From Clostridiales bacterium UBA1206 (GTDB lineage: Bacteria > Bacillota > Clostridia > Oscillospirales > CAG-382): a stretch of 12,533 nt of DNA. Positions 12,525 to 12,533 of the stretch are shown piece after piece. The stretch lies in contig DBXS01000016.1 in NCBI GenBank assembly GCA_002310055.1, forward strand, positions 41,408 through 53,940. The letters are read 5' to 3'. Numbering within the stretch: the stretch's first letter is position 1; the number at the start of each line of letters is the position of its first letter. The notes under the pieces are model-generated. The model searched no databases. It had not been told where the DNA came from and saw only the letters and a program-made list of their open reading frames with translations. The translations under genes were made by a program, and so were the position numbers.

Positions 12525-12533
12525 AGACAAGCT

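Overview
The window is a compact, fairly GC-rich chromosomal segment from a spore-forming member of the Firmicutes, most likely the class Clostridia. It carries spoIVA, yqfC, yqfD, a YlmC/YmxH-family gene and a YlbJ-family gene, which occur together only in endospore formers. It also has Firmicutes-type sigma-A promoters (TTGACA / 17-18 nt / TATAAT, mostly with an extended TGN before the -10) and strong GGAGG-type ribosome binding sites. I see no transposase, phage gene, CRISPR array, tRNA or rRNA. Genes are close-packed and no gene-free stretch exceeds 300 bases.

Layout. (1) 1-434: the 3' end of a eukaryotic-type NADP isocitrate dehydrogenase gene, closed by a clear intrinsic terminator. (2) 445-3195, plus strand: a consensus promoter drives an operon of dCMP deaminase, a lipoprotein of unknown function, rimI (ribosomal protein S18 acetyltransferase family) and tsaD (tRNA t6A synthesis). 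(3) 3196-3363: a gap between convergent genes that holds an inverted repeat, a minus-strand terminator and a cluster of four DnaA-box-like nonamers, two of them perfect and adjacent. (4) 3364-4929: a divergent pair, a DUF6062-like protein with two CxxC/CxxH modules (minus) and an OGG1-type 8-oxoguanine DNA glycosylase (plus). They share a symmetric -10 element. (5) 4967-7976, minus strand: spoIVA, a ylmC-like gene and an exported SLH-domain protein, probably one mother-cell transcription unit behind a sigma-E-like promoter. (6) 7978-9832, plus strand: a GNAT acetyltransferase translationally coupled to a PepV-type M20 dipeptidase. (7) 9807-11226, minus strand: yqfC-yqfD, whose 3' end overlaps the dipeptidase gene. 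(8) 11289-12397, plus strand: a short YlbJ-family membrane protein, then a small cysteine-rich protein with its own promoter. (9) 12398-12533: the approach to an unseen downstream gene, with phased A-tracts and a near-consensus promoter.

How it works together. The coherent theme is mother-cell sporulation. Three putative sigma-E promoters share the architecture (G/T)(A/C)ATA(A/T)T - 14 nt - AATA(C/G)xxT, and they sit in front of spoIVA, yqfCD and the ylbJ-like gene, all of whose B. subtilis counterparts belong to the sigma-E regulon. The yqfC and ylbJ-like promoters face opposite ways and are built on one mirror-symmetric 51-bp element with overlapping -10 hexamers. The remaining genes are housekeeping: nucleotide metabolism, tRNA and ribosome modification, DNA repair, peptide turnover. 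I did not find a wholly new multi-gene system. The best leads are the symmetric sigma-E promoter, the DnaA-box cluster, the SLH protein downstream of spoIVA, and the strong curved promoter at the right edge.
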